36,348 nucleotides of DNA, taken from positions 1 through 36,348 of the forward strand of contig NZ_PJRJ01000029.1 of the NCBI RefSeq assembly GCF_003711395.1. The letters are read 5' to 3'. Both the position numbers and the translations under genes were made by a program. Below, in pieces: positions 7,276 through 16,515 of this stretch. The notes under the pieces are model-generated. The model saw only the letters and a list, made by a program, of their open reading frames with translations, was not told where the DNA came from and made no database searches. The stretch is from Acinetobacter sp. B51(2017) (GTDB taxonomy: Bacteria; Pseudomonadota; Gammaproteobacteria; Pseudomonadales; Moraxellaceae). How positions within the stretch are numbered: the stretch's first letter is position 1; every line of letters begins with the position of its first letter.

Positions 7276-8886
7276 ATGACGATTTTACAAGATATGAATG
7301 AACTGAACTGGGTCGATGTTTGCGCACTAGATGACATTACGCCAAATACTGGTGTCTGCGCACTGATTGAAAATCAACAGATTGCCATCTTCCGTGTAGG
7401 CAATGAAAAGCGGGTCTATGCCTTAAGTAATCAAGACCCATTTAGCCAAGCCTTTGTCATGTCACGTGGCATCGTTGGTGATTTGCAAGGCGAACGTGTG
7501 GTGGCCTCACCAATTTATAAACAACACTTTAGTTTGGCCACAGGACGTTGCTTAGAAGATAAAGACCAAAAGCTTTTGGTTTTCCCAAGCAAAATTGTGG
7601 AGGGGCGTATTTTAATCAGTCCAACCCCACAAAAAACTTATATTACCAATACAACCACTTCACAGGAAAAAATGAAGTTAGTCTTGGTCGGGAATGGCTT
7701 AGCAGGCATGCGCTGTTTGGAAGATTTACTGGATATGGCACCCGATCGTTATGAAATTACCGTCATTGGTGAAGAACCTTGGGGTAATTACAATCGCATC
7801 ATGTTATCGCCGGTGTTATCAGGGGAAAAAACCATTGCAGATATTATGCTTCATCCACATGCATGGTATCAGGAGAAAGGCATTCGCTTTATTGCAGGTG
7901 ATGCCGCAGTCAGAATTGATCGTCCACGCAAGCAAATCTATACCGAAAAAGGCATAGTGGTAGATTATGACCGCCTGATTCTAGCGACAGGATCGAAGCC
8001 ATTTATTCCTCCTGTGAAAGGTGCAGATTTACAAGGTGTGGTCAGCTTCCGCGATATTTATGATGTCAATAACATGCTGGATTACTGTAAAACTAAAAAA
8101 AATGCTGTGGTGATTGGCGGTGGTTTACTGGGTTTAGAAGCCGCTTATGGTTTAAAACAACAAGGAATGACGGTCACGGTTTTACATTTAACTGATCGAA
8201 TTATGGATCGTCAGTTGGATGCCAAAGCCAGCCAGATGCTCAAAACGGCCATAGAGCAAAAAGGTATACACATTATCACGCAAGCCAATACTGAAGCCTT
8301 AATGGGTTTAGATGGGCATGTTACGCATGTTCGCTTAACGGATGGCACAGTATTGGATGCGGATCTTGTGGTCTTTGCCGTCGGGATTCGCCCCAATATG
8401 GCACTCGCCCAAAGTGCAGGGTTGCGTTGCAACCGTGGTGTATTGGTGAATGACACCATGCAGACCTATGACCCGAGTATTTATGCTGTAGGTGAATGTA
8501 TCGAACATCGTGGGCAAACCTTTGGGTTGGTCGAGCCACTCTGGGGACAAGCCTTTATCTGCGCTTCACATTTAGCCGAGCACGGTAGCCTGACCTTTAA
8601 GGCACCGACTGTACCGACGCAGCTTAAAGTCAGTGGTTGTGATGTCTTCTCAGCCGGTAACTTTGAACCTGAAGATGATTATGAAGACATCATTTTGAAT
8701 GATGAAAAACGTCAAATCTATAAGCGGATCATTATTCAGAACGATAAAGTGATTGGTACGGTATTGTTTGGTGATACTGAAGATGGCGCATGGTATGCTG
8801 AACTGATTACAGATAAAACCCCAATCTCAGCGATTCGTAGCAAATTGCTCTTTGGTAAAGATTTTGCCTTAAAGCAAGCCAGTTAA
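7276..8886 (+). CDS. nirD: NirD-like small subunit fused to an FAD/NAD(P)H reductase (NasC-like)
   Basis: The 536-aa protein has two parts. Residues about 11-115 are a NirD-type Rieske-fold domain without the CxH...CxxH ligands, as in other NirD proteins; it normally accompanies NirB. Residues 133-536 are a pyridine-nucleotide disulfide-type oxidoreductase similar to the first half of NirB: GNGLAG at 139-144 for FAD, VIGGGLLGLEA for NAD(P), then ATGSKP and AVGECIEH. It lacks [2Fe-2S] and siroheme domains. The FAD half could pass electrons to nitrate reductase NasA, which carries its own C-terminal [2Fe-2S] domain, as Klebsiella NasC does. That role is inferred from context. AAGGAG precedes the ATG at 7276. 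A possible internal start at 7672 (AGGA at 7664-7667) would produce the FAD half alone. Confidence 0.85.
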   Translation: MTILQDMNELNWVDVCALDDITPNTGVCALIENQQIAIFRVGNEKRVYALSNQDPFSQAFVMSRGIVGDLQGERVVASPIYKQHFSLATGRCLEDKDQKLLVFPSKIVEGRILISPTPQKTYITNTTTSQEKMKLVLVGNGLAGMRCLEDLLDMAPDRYEITVIGEEPWGNYNRIMLSPVLSGEKTIADIMLHPHAWYQEKGIRFIAGDAAVRIDRPRKQIYTEKGIVVDYDRLILATGSKPFIPPVKGADLQGVVSFRDIYDVNNMLDYCKTKKNAVVIGGGLLGLEAAYGLKQQGMTVTVLHLTDRIMDRQLDAKASQMLKTAIEQKGIHIITQANTEALMGLDGHVTHVRLTDGTVLDADLVVFAVGIRPNMALAQSAGLRCNRGVLVNDTMQTYDPSIYAVGECIEHRGQTFGLVEPLWGQAFICASHLAEHGSLTFKAPTVPTQLKVSGCDVFSAGNFEPEDDYEDIILNDEKRQIYKRIIIQNDKVIGTVLFGDTEDGAWYAELITDKTPISAIRSKLLFGKDFALKQAS

Positions 8887-8897
8887 TAGATCTCTCC

Positions 8898-8952
8898 TGC
8901 GAAGCCAAAAAGGCGTCGTGCTTTGCTCGGAGACGACATTTTAAGCTTCGCA
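8898..8952 (+). repeat. Nested inverted repeat between nirD fusion and nasA
   Basis: TGCGAAGC (8898-8905) pairs perfectly with GCTTCGCA (8945-8952). Inside it GTCGT (8915-8919) pairs with ACGAC (8933-8937). No U-run follows, so it is not an ordinary terminator. It could be an RNA processing or stability element, or a repeated intergenic sequence. It fills much of the 102-bp gap, the largest intergenic gap in the operon. Confidence 0.55.
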
Positions 8953-8988
8953 ATCATTCATATAGATTAAACAAGGGGCACAGTCGCA

Positions 8989-11775
8989 ATGAATAGTATT
9001 CCTGTAATGCAACTGCATTGCTCTGAAGAACATAGCGTAAAGATAACGGATACCACATGTCCATACTGTGGCGTGGGTTGTGGCGTGACAGCCACCGTCC
9101 AACATACAAATTTAGGACAACAGGTGAGTGTCATTGGTGATGCTAAACACCCGGCCAACCAAGGTAAATTATGTGTCAAAGGCAGTAATTTAGCCGATAC
9201 TCTAGGCTTAGAAACTCGGCTGTTACAGCCGCAAATTGGACGCGATGATGCACGCCAAATTGTGTCTTGGGATCAAGCAACCACCACTATCGCAGAAAAG
9301 TTCGCACAATGTATTCAGGATTATGGTGCGGACAGCGTGGCATTTTATGTATCAGGTCAGTTATTAACCGAAGACTATTATGTGGTCAATAAATTGGTTA
9401 AAGGCTATCTTGGGACTGCCAATATTGATACCAACTCTCGTCTTTGTATGTCCTCTGCGGTGGCGGCCCATAAGCGTGCGTTTGGTGAAGATTTAGTCCC
9501 CGCCAGTTATGAAGATTTTGAACACACTGACCTGGTGGTATTGGTCGGTTCAAATACCGCATGGTGCCATCCCGTACTCTATCAGCGCATTATGCAAGCC
9601 AAAGAACAACGGGATGTGTTTGTGGTGGTGATTGATCCTCGCTTTACTGCAACCTGTGAAGCAGCCGATCTCCATCTACCAATTTTACCTGGTCAAGACG
9701 TCAGCCTCTTTAATGGACTTTTACAATATCTTCACCAACATGGAAAAGTTGATCAAGCCTTTATCTCTGCACATACCCAAGGCTTAAACAGCGCTTTAGA
9801 GGCAAGTTTGGCAGAAAAATCGCTTGAAGCTGTTGCTGTTAAAACAGGAATTTCTGTAGATAAATTAGAGCTATTTTTTGAAAAATTTGCCAAGACTGAG
9901 AAAGTCATGACTTTATTCTCGATGGGGGTGAATCAATCATCACGTGGGGTAGATAAAGCCAACAGTATTATTAATTGTCATTTACTCACTGGGAAAATTG
10001 GTAAACCTGGTTCAGCCCCTTTTTCTATGACCGGACAACCCAATGCCATGGGTGGACGTGAAGTGGGTGGTCTGGCCAATATGTTAGCATCGCATATGGA
10101 TTTAGATAATCCTGTGCATCAGCATGTGGTACAAGAATTTTGGCAGAGTCCTACGATTGCCAATAAAGCAGGTTTAAAAGCGGTGGATTTATTTGAGGCG
10201 ATTGAAGCAGGCAAGATTAAAGCGGTGTGGATTATGGCCACCAATCCTGTGGTCAGTTTGCCCAATGCCGATCAAGTCAAACGTGCCTTAGAAAAATGTG
10301 AGTTGGTGGTGGTATCTGATATTTGCCAACACACTGATACCACTGCGTATGCTGATATCTTATTACCTGCACTTGGTTGGGGAGAAAAAGACGGCACAGT
10401 GACAAATTCTGAACGGCGGATTTCACGCCAACGTGCATTTTTGCATCCACCTGAACAGGCGAAAACGGATTGGTGGGCGATTGCACAAGTCGCTAAAAAA
10501 ATGGGCTTTAGCGGTTTTGACTTTCAAAATAGCCATGAAATCTTTTTAGAACATGCGCGGCTTTCTGCTTATCACAATCAAAGTGTAGAGGCTCGACAAA
10601 ATACAGCTACTTTTCGCTATTTTAATTTAGAAGGATTGGCGAATTTATCTGAACAGGCTTATCAAGATCTAGCACCCATTCAATGGCCTGTACTCAAAAG
10701 TAATTCAAAACAACATGTAGAGCGATTATTCACGCAAGGTCAATTTAGTCATGTAGATGGTAAAGCCAAATTTATTGCTACACAGGCCATTGACCCTGTC
10801 CATCAAGTCAGCATGGATTATCCTTTAATTTTAAACACCGGCCGTATTCGTGACCAATGGCATACCATGAGCCGTACAGGTCTATCTGCCAATTTAAATC
10901 ACCATAAAGCTGAACCATATTGCGAAATCCATCCTCAAGATGCGCTTAAGTATGGTGTAAAAGACCTTGAATTAATACAAGTTTCATCAAAATGGGGCAG
11001 ATGTGTATTACGGGTGAATGTGAGTGATAAGGTGCGGCGTGGGCAAATCTTTGCGCCGATTCATTGGACAGCGCAAACGGCATCGGACGCTCGTATTGGT
11101 AAAGTGGTCAACCCTGTGGTAGATGCCATTTCAGGTGAACCAGAATTTAAACATACCCCTGTGATGGTACAACCGTTTTACACCCGTTGGCAGGGGGTAT
11201 GCTATGTCCGAGATGAGTTTTTAAATAGCATTAACGGCGCTATTGAAGCCTTAACATGGTGGACAAAAATTAAAATGGCCAAAGCCGTGCGCTATGAAAT
11301 CGCAGGATGTGAAAGCTTGGCAGAAACCACTGAGCATTTAAAACAATTATTACCTTTTCAAGAAGAAAGCTTTGAATGGCTTAATTTATCTGACCTCAGT
11401 GCACAGATGAGCCATACAGTGGTGTTGAAAGATGGTCAGCTGATTGCAAGCTTATATATCGCACCTCAAGCTTTATTACCTGATCGAAACTGGGTAGCTA
11501 GTCTATTTAAACGAGAGCGTCTAAGTGCCATGCACCGTAAAGCATTGTTGGCAGGTCAAGCGATGTCGATCAGCAATAACGATGGGCCATTGGTATGCAG
11601 CTGTTTTAAAGTGGGTAAACAAAAAATCATGCTAACAATTCGGGAACACAATATTGATCACGAAAAACAAGTGACAGCATGCTTAAAAGCGGGCGGAAAT
11701 TGTGGGTCATGTTTACCTGAAATTCGTGGCTTGATCAAAGCATGTCAAATGGAGACAGAATATGAATCCTCATAA
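8989..11775 (+). CDS. nasA: Assimilatory nitrate reductase, molybdenum catalytic subunit
   Basis: The protein (928 aa) reduces nitrate to nitrite in the cytoplasm. It has an N-terminal [4Fe-4S] motif C24, C27, C31 and C62 (TTCPYCGVGCG ... KLCVKG) and a molybdenum-ligand cysteine C153 in NSRLCMSSA. The molybdopterin-oxidoreductase body and dinucleotide-binding domain (LNTGRIRDQWHTMSRTG) follow. A C-terminal BFD-like [2Fe-2S] domain has C870, C872, C905 and C908. The C-terminal cluster is the Klebsiella-type NasA layout, taking electrons from an FAD reductase. There is no twin-arginine signal, so it is cytoplasmic. The ATG follows AAGGGG at a rather long spacing; an ATG at 9007 is an alternative. 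The 3' end overlaps mobA, so cofactor synthesis is coupled to the enzyme. Confidence 0.95.
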   Translation: MNSIPVMQLHCSEEHSVKITDTTCPYCGVGCGVTATVQHTNLGQQVSVIGDAKHPANQGKLCVKGSNLADTLGLETRLLQPQIGRDDARQIVSWDQATTTIAEKFAQCIQDYGADSVAFYVSGQLLTEDYYVVNKLVKGYLGTANIDTNSRLCMSSAVAAHKRAFGEDLVPASYEDFEHTDLVVLVGSNTAWCHPVLYQRIMQAKEQRDVFVVVIDPRFTATCEAADLHLPILPGQDVSLFNGLLQYLHQHGKVDQAFISAHTQGLNSALEASLAEKSLEAVAVKTGISVDKLELFFEKFAKTEKVMTLFSMGVNQSSRGVDKANSIINCHLLTGKIGKPGSAPFSMTGQPNAMGGREVGGLANMLASHMDLDNPVHQHVVQEFWQSPTIANKAGLKAVDLFEAIEAGKIKAVWIMATNPVVSLPNADQVKRALEKCELVVVSDICQHTDTTAYADILLPALGWGEKDGTVTNSERRISRQRAFLHPPEQAKTDWWAIAQVAKKMGFSGFDFQNSHEIFLEHARLSAYHNQSVEARQNTATFRYFNLEGLANLSEQAYQDLAPIQWPVLKSNSKQHVERLFTQGQFSHVDGKAKFIATQAIDPVHQVSMDYPLILNTGRIRDQWHTMSRTGLSANLNHHKAEPYCEIHPQDALKYGVKDLELIQVSSKWGRCVLRVNVSDKVRRGQIFAPIHWTAQTASDARIGKVVNPVVDAISGEPEFKHTPVMVQPFYTRWQGVCYVRDEFLNSINGAIEALTWWTKIKMAKAVRYEIAGCESLAETTEHLKQLLPFQEESFEWLNLSDLSAQMSHTVVLKDGQLIASLYIAPQALLPDRNWVASLFKRERLSAMHRKALLAGQAMSISNNDGPLVCSCFKVGKQKIMLTIREHNIDHEKQVTACLKAGGNCGSCLPEIRGLIKACQMETEYESS

Positions 11776-12412
11776 GACCCTCAACTTCCCTACAACGGAT
11801 CTGGTCATTTTGGCAGGCGGACAAGCGCGCAGAATGAACGGTTTAAATAAGTTATTACAAACATTTGATGAGGAGATTCAACTCATTAAAATTTATAACA
11901 CCTTACAATCACAGGTGAATCAGGTGTGGATCAATAGTCACCGTGATCATGCGCTTTATACGCAATTGATGCCGACGGTTCAATGTTTCCAAGATGATCA
12001 TACGGGCTTTCAAGGCCCAATGATGGGAATGAAAACTGCGTGGTCAAAGCTACAGAGTGACTTCGTTTTATTTGTACCTTGTGATGTCACTTTTATTCCT
12101 GAAGATGTATTAGAAAAATTACATCAGACATTAACGCAAAATCTTTTAAGTAGTGTGGCGGTTGTCAACATCAATGGACAAGCCCTCTATCCATTTTGTC
12201 TCATGCGCCGCACTGCTGTCCCTATTTTAGAGCAACATCTTGCATTAAATCAGCGCAGTCTAAAAACTTGCTTTCAAGATTTAGCCCATAGTGAGCTTGT
12301 ATTTGAAAACAATACGCTCATTTTTCATAGCATCAACAGTTTGGATGAACTGCAACAGCATCGACAAATTAAAAAATTACTAGATTCTCAACTGATCTTA
12401 AAAAATGCGTAA
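11762..12412 (+). CDS. mobA: Molybdenum cofactor guanylyltransferase
   Basis: The protein (216 aa) adds GMP to molybdopterin to form the bis-MGD cofactor that NasA requires. The N-terminal nucleotide-binding signature LAGGQARRMNGLNK fits the MobA LAGGxxxRMGGxDK pattern, with N in place of the second G. GPMMG and VPCDVTFIP (PCDxPxxP type) follow. The ATG at 11762 lies inside the end of nasA (14-bp overlap) and has GGAGACA upstream, consistent with translational coupling. The sequence is more divergent than enteric MobA but complete in length. Confidence 0.88.
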   Translation: MNPHKTLNFPTTDLVILAGGQARRMNGLNKLLQTFDEEIQLIKIYNTLQSQVNQVWINSHRDHALYTQLMPTVQCFQDDHTGFQGPMMGMKTAWSKLQSDFVLFVPCDVTFIPEDVLEKLHQTLTQNLLSSVAVVNINGQALYPFCLMRRTAVPILEQHLALNQRSLKTCFQDLAHSELVFENNTLIFHSINSLDELQQHRQIKKLLDSQLILKNA

Positions 12413-12460
12413 AAGTGGAACAATTATTGCAGTTTGATCTGAAGTTAAATAGGGCATTTT

Positions 12461-12479
12461 TTTTGAATTGCATTCAAAA
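12461..12479. repeat. Inverted repeat in the mobA-moaA gap
   Basis: TTTTGAAT (12461-12468) and ATTCAAAA (12472-12479) form a perfect inverted repeat around TGC, preceded by further T residues. It is all A/T-rich and 20 bp before the moaA ATG. It might be a regulator site or a weak RNA hairpin; it does not resemble the ModE consensus. Confidence 0.4.
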
Positions 12480-12499
12480 GATGCAAGGGGTTAAGTCAC

Positions 12500-13525
12500 A
12501 TGACAAGCTTAAATGTATTACAACAGTTGAATATATTTAAAGATCAATTTGGTCGAGAAAAGCGAAAACTGCGCATATCAGTGACTGATCGCTGTAATTT
12601 TAAATGTGTCTACTGTATGCCTGAACATCCCAAATGGATGGCGAAGCATCAGCTATTAAGTTTTGAAGAGCTTTACCAGTTTTGTGACTTTATGGTGCAG
12701 CGTGGCATTGAACATATCCGCATTACTGGGGGCGAACCCCTGATGCGCCAAGGTGTTGTCCATTTTATTGCACAATTACAAAGTTTAAAGAAAAAAGGCC
12801 TGAAAAAAGTTTCTATGACGACCAATGGCCATTATTTAAAACAATATGTCAAAGGGCTAAAACAAGCGGGTTTAGACGATATCAATATCAGTTTAGATAG
12901 CTTAGATCAGGATCAATTTTTTCAGTTGACACAGCGCCAGATTGAGCCGGTATTACAAGGTATTCACGCGGCTAAAGAGGCTGGTCTTAAAATTAAAATT
13001 AATACGGTTTTAATCAAAAACCTCAATGAAAACCAAATCATTCCCTTGGTGCGGTGGTCTATCCAACATAATGTACAGCTACGATTTATAGAATATATGC
13101 CGCTCGATGGGGATGGACAATGGTCGCATGCGGATGTGGTTTCAGAACAAGAAATTTTAGCCATATTGTCTCAATTTTTCGTAGTCAATGAGGATATACA
13201 ACAAGGTTCAAATCCTGCAAGGCAGTATTTTATTCAACAACATCCAATAGGTATTATTTCTACCATTAGTCATTCATTTTGTAAGCAATGTAATCGGCTG
13301 AGACTCAATGCACAAGGCGAATTCTTTAACTGTCTTTTCGCAAAAAATGGCCTAAATATAAAAAGCGATATTCAACAATTAGTAACGCATCCAAAAAAGG
13401 CACAACACAGATTAGATGCACAACTAGGACACTATATTTGGCATAAAGAACGGGGCTATCACGCCATACAAACAAAGCCTATCACTTCAAATCGAAAGAT
13501 TAGTATGTACCAAATTGGAGGTTAA
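12500..13525 (+). CDS. moaA: GTP 3',8-cyclase MoaA
   Basis: The protein (341 aa) is the radical-SAM enzyme that starts molybdopterin synthesis from GTP. The N-terminal [4Fe-4S] motif is CNFKCVYC (CxxxCxxC), followed by ITGGEPLMR. The second, substrate-side cluster is C-terminal in FCKQCNRLRLNAQG ... FNC. The protein ends in GG, as MoaA should. An AAGGGG ribosome site precedes the ATG. It is the first gene of the moaA-moaD-moaE-moaCB-moeA block, 87 bp after mobA. Confidence 0.95.
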   Translation: MTSLNVLQQLNIFKDQFGREKRKLRISVTDRCNFKCVYCMPEHPKWMAKHQLLSFEELYQFCDFMVQRGIEHIRITGGEPLMRQGVVHFIAQLQSLKKKGLKKVSMTTNGHYLKQYVKGLKQAGLDDINISLDSLDQDQFFQLTQRQIEPVLQGIHAAKEAGLKIKINTVLIKNLNENQIIPLVRWSIQHNVQLRFIEYMPLDGDGQWSHADVVSEQEILAILSQFFVVNEDIQQGSNPARQYFIQQHPIGIISTISHSFCKQCNRLRLNAQGEFFNCLFAKNGLNIKSDIQQLVTHPKKAQHRLDAQLGHYIWHKERGYHAIQTKPITSNRKISMYQIGG

Positions 13526-13527
13526 AA

Positions 13528-13776
13528 ATGACATTGACAATAAATATTGAGTCCTTTGGTGCAATCAGTCGATATTTACCAGATGAATTTTCACTAGAGC
13601 AGACAGAAAACTGCTTGGTTTCAGAGGTCTTAATCGACGTTCTAAAACGATATCCTGCAGCTGAGCAGTTACTACCGTACTGTGCCTGTGCAGTAGGTGA
13701 AGACATCATCCCTAGAAGTACGCGATTACAGCAAGATACGACGCTTGTACTTTTATCCCCTGTTGCGGGAGGTTAA
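13528..13776 (+). CDS. moaD: Molybdopterin synthase small subunit MoaD
   Basis: The 82-aa protein has a ubiquitin-like fold and ends in SPVAGG. The C-terminal Gly-Gly is adenylated by MoeB and then thiocarboxylated to supply sulfur to MoaE. The ribosome site GGAGG lies within the final codons of moaA, and moaE starts 2 bp after its stop, so the three genes are translated in series. Confidence 0.92.
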   Translation: MTLTINIESFGAISRYLPDEFSLEQTENCLVSEVLIDVLKRYPAAEQLLPYCACAVGEDIIPRSTRLQQDTTLVLLSPVAGG

Positions 13777-13778
13777 AG

Positions 13779-14282
13779 ATGTTAAAAGATTTCTCTCGCA
13801 TTCAAGAGCAAAATTTAGATCAACAGATCTTTGATCATATTGAACATTTTCCTGAATGTGGTGGTATAGGCATTTTTGTAGGAACAGTACGTAATCATCA
13901 TGAAGGTAGAGCGGTTAAAGCTTTGAAATACACAGCTTATCAACCCGTTGCTGAGAAAATGATTCGCCAAATCGAACAAGAGATCCAACAGCAATATGGT
14001 GTTGCGTATGTCCGTGTGGTCCACCGTATTGGTGCACTAGATATTGGAGGGGTTGCCATTATTGCCATGGCATACGCTGCCCATCGGCGAGAAGCTTTTC
14101 AAGCTTGTGAGGCGGCTGTCGAGAGAGTCAAGCATGAGGTTCCTGTATGGAAAGAGGAATTTTATGCAGATGGAAGTAGCCAATTTGTTGAGGGCTGTTG
14201 TATTCGTAAAGACCAAGATTCTATGCCAAATCGGGCAAAAGCAATAGACGTGCATCAGCATGCTCATGCATGTCAGCATTAA
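13779..14282 (+). CDS. moaE: Molybdopterin synthase large subunit MoaE
   Basis: The protein (167 aa) with MoaD converts cyclic pyranopterin monophosphate to molybdopterin. Family blocks seen are GIFVGTVRNHHEGR, LKYTAYQPVAEKM, RVVHRIGALDIGG and the catalytic-lysine region ERVKHEVPVWKEEF. It has a short His-rich C-terminal tail (VHQHAHACQH) beyond the usual end, which might bind metal or be neutral. GGGAGG precedes the ATG. Confidence 0.93.
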   Translation: MLKDFSRIQEQNLDQQIFDHIEHFPECGGIGIFVGTVRNHHEGRAVKALKYTAYQPVAEKMIRQIEQEIQQQYGVAYVRVVHRIGALDIGGVAIIAMAYAAHRREAFQACEAAVERVKHEVPVWKEEFYADGSSQFVEGCCIRKDQDSMPNRAKAIDVHQHAHACQH

Positions 14283-14334
14283 ATAATAACCCAAAGCATT
14301 AAAAAGAATTTTTAGCGTATTTAGGACCAATACA

Positions 14335-15258
14335 ATGAAAAATGTGGGCATGAAAGCAGAAAGTTATCGTACTGCCATTGCAACAGGAATTTTACATGCA
14401 CCAGCACATTGTATCGAATTGCTGAGAACAGGAAATACAGAGAAAGGTGATGCGTTAAAGACAGCACGTATTGCCGGTATTTTAGCAGCGAAACGTACAG
14501 ATGAATTAATTCCGCTGTGCCATCCATTACCCATTTATCGAGCAGATGTTGAATATGAACTGCATGAGCGACATGTAGAGATCATTGCAACGGTAGAAAC
14601 CATTGGGCCGACAGGCGTAGAAATGGAAGCACTAACGGCAGTCAGCCTAGCGGGCTTAACCTTATACGATATGTTAAAGCCACACTGTGAGCCTGAAGAT
14701 CTGTGCTTAGATCAATGCAAACTACAGAAGAAGAAAGGTGGAAAATCTCATTTTACACGTAGCTTAAAAGACAGTTTGCCTGCTGTTGTGTTGGTATTAT
14801 CTGATACGGTTGCAGCCGGCAAGAAGCCTGATACCGCAGGGCAAAATGTTTTAGAGATCTTAGAGGAAGCGAATTTTAGCAATAATCACTATCAAGTCAT
14901 TGCAGATGATCCTGAACAGTTATTGGCTTTAATCCATCAGTTTAAAAATCAATATCCTTTGATCTTGACTGTCGGTGGCACGGGCTTAGGCCCCAAAGAT
15001 TTAACTGTAGAAACACTGCAGCCGCTCTTAGAGCGTGAAATTCCCGGCCTGATGGAGGCCTCTCGTAGTTTTGGACAACGCCGCACGCCTTACGCGGCCT
15101 TAAGTCGTGGTGTTGCAGGTTATATTGAAACCAGTTTGGTCATTACACTACCTGGTAGTCGACAAGGGGCAAAAGAATCATTGACGGCTATTTTACCTGC
15201 ACTGGTACATTTGTTTGATGTACAGAAGAATATTCCGCATGCAGGAGGCTATCAATGA
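14335..15258 (+). CDS. moaC: Bifunctional MoaC-MoaB fusion protein
   Basis: The protein (307 aa) joins two molybdenum-cofactor enzymes. Residues 1-130 are MoaC (cyclic pyranopterin monophosphate synthase), with KGDALKTARIAG (K37), LCHPL (H63) and the GVEMEALTAV ... YDMLK segment (D112, K115). The N-terminus is about 15 residues shorter than E. coli MoaC. Residues about 149-307 are MoaB/MogA-like, a molybdopterin adenylyltransferase fold: VLVLSDTVAAGKKPDTAG, TVGGTGLGPKDLT and LPGSRQGAKES. A lysine-rich linker joins them. No separate moaC, moaB or mogA occurs in the window, so the fusion supplies both steps. Its TGA overlaps the moeA ATG by four bases. Confidence 0.92.
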   Translation: MKNVGMKAESYRTAIATGILHAPAHCIELLRTGNTEKGDALKTARIAGILAAKRTDELIPLCHPLPIYRADVEYELHERHVEIIATVETIGPTGVEMEALTAVSLAGLTLYDMLKPHCEPEDLCLDQCKLQKKKGGKSHFTRSLKDSLPAVVLVLSDTVAAGKKPDTAGQNVLEILEEANFSNNHYQVIADDPEQLLALIHQFKNQYPLILTVGGTGLGPKDLTVETLQPLLEREIPGLMEASRSFGQRRTPYAALSRGVAGYIETSLVITLPGSRQGAKESLTAILPALVHLFDVQKNIPHAGGYQ

Positions 15259-16514
15259 ACCAAGGGGTCAAGCATGCGATGTGTGGGGCTGAACCCGGCT
15301 TAATCTCAGTGGATCAGGCTTTATCCTACATTCAACAACACAGCCCGCGATTAAAAACAGAATGTATTCCTTTAAAAGCTGCTTTAAATCGTTATTTAGC
15401 ACAGGACCTATATTCACACATTCATCTGCCACTATTTGCACAGAGTGCTGTAGATGGTTATGCAATCTGTGCTGAAGCAGATCAATTGATAGCAGAAAAT
15501 ACAGATTTTGAAGTGGTTGGTGAGTGCCGTGCAGGTGAAGTGTCATCCATCTCACTCTTGCCCGGCCAGGCCATTCGCATTTTTACCGGCGCAGCAATTC
15601 CTGAAAATACGACCACTGTGGCACGCCAAGAAATTGTGCAGTTGCAGCATACGCCTCACCGGATTCAATTGACTCAAACGCTAAAGCTGCATGCTGATAT
15701 TCGAGACATGGGGGAAGAGTTGGCAAAGGGTGAGCGTTTGGCACACACCGGGCAACATTTGAATGTGGGTGCTATTGCTGCACTGAGTATGGCAGGGGTA
15801 GACACGGTGTCTGTTTATACCCAGCCCAAGATTGTTGTGGTCATTACAGGTGATGAAGTTGCTCAAACCGTTGAGGACTTTGAGTCAGGCAAGATATTTG
15901 ATGCCAATGGCCCTTTAATTCAGACCTGGTTTCAGCAACAGCATCTCCACGCAGACATCATGTATGTCTCTGATGGGGAGCAGGCAGTTTTTGAATTGTT
16001 TGATCGTTTAAAAGATCAATATGATTTAGTGATCACCACAGGTGGCGTCTCAGTGGGTGATTATGATTTTGTCCGCCCAGTTGCGTTAGCGCTTGGCTTT
16101 GAACAGATATTTTGGAAGGTGAAACAAAAACCTGGAAAGCCGATGCTGTTTGCAAAGTACACACGTCAAGACCATAGTCAATGTCTGCTGCTTGGCTTAC
16201 CTGGTAATCCTGCTGCAGTGTACGTGGGTATGTATATCTATATATCTACACTCTTATACAGTTTGCAAGGACGACCGCAACCTTTGCCTTGGTTTAGTGC
16301 TGTATCGACTACAGCCCTGAAAAAGGATGCTCGTGATCGCTTTTTAAGAATGTCCGCATATTTTGAACATGGAGTATTAAAGCTGTCGAATTTATCTAAG
16401 CAGCAATCTCATATGCTTTCAAACTTAATGCAAGCAAATTGTTTGGTGCGTATTCCAGCAGATCAAACGATAGAAGCGGGGCAGATTTTACACGGCATAT
16501 TGATACAACCTTAA
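15255..16514 (+). CDS. moeA: Molybdopterin molybdenumtransferase MoeA
   Basis: The protein (419 aa) inserts molybdate into adenylated molybdopterin, working after the MoaB-like half of the preceding gene. Family blocks are QSAVDGYA, GEVSSISLLPGQAIRIFTGA, VITGDEV, TTGGVSVGDYDF and LLGLPGNPAAVYV. Length is usual. AGGAGG lies six bases before the ATG, which overlaps the preceding stop. Confidence 0.95.
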   Translation: MNQGVKHAMCGAEPGLISVDQALSYIQQHSPRLKTECIPLKAALNRYLAQDLYSHIHLPLFAQSAVDGYAICAEADQLIAENTDFEVVGECRAGEVSSISLLPGQAIRIFTGAAIPENTTTVARQEIVQLQHTPHRIQLTQTLKLHADIRDMGEELAKGERLAHTGQHLNVGAIAALSMAGVDTVSVYTQPKIVVVITGDEVAQTVEDFESGKIFDANGPLIQTWFQQQHLHADIMYVSDGEQAVFELFDRLKDQYDLVITTGGVSVGDYDFVRPVALALGFEQIFWKVKQKPGKPMLFAKYTRQDHSQCLLLGLPGNPAAVYVGMYIYISTLLYSLQGRPQPLPWFSAVSTTALKKDARDRFLRMSAYFEHGVLKLSNLSKQQSHMLSNLMQANCLVRIPADQTIEAGQILHGILIQP

Positions 16515-16515
16515 G

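Noticed and set aside
13500..14351. Minus-strand frames across moaD and moaE
   Set aside because: They are shadows of the moa genes, with no recognisable domains.
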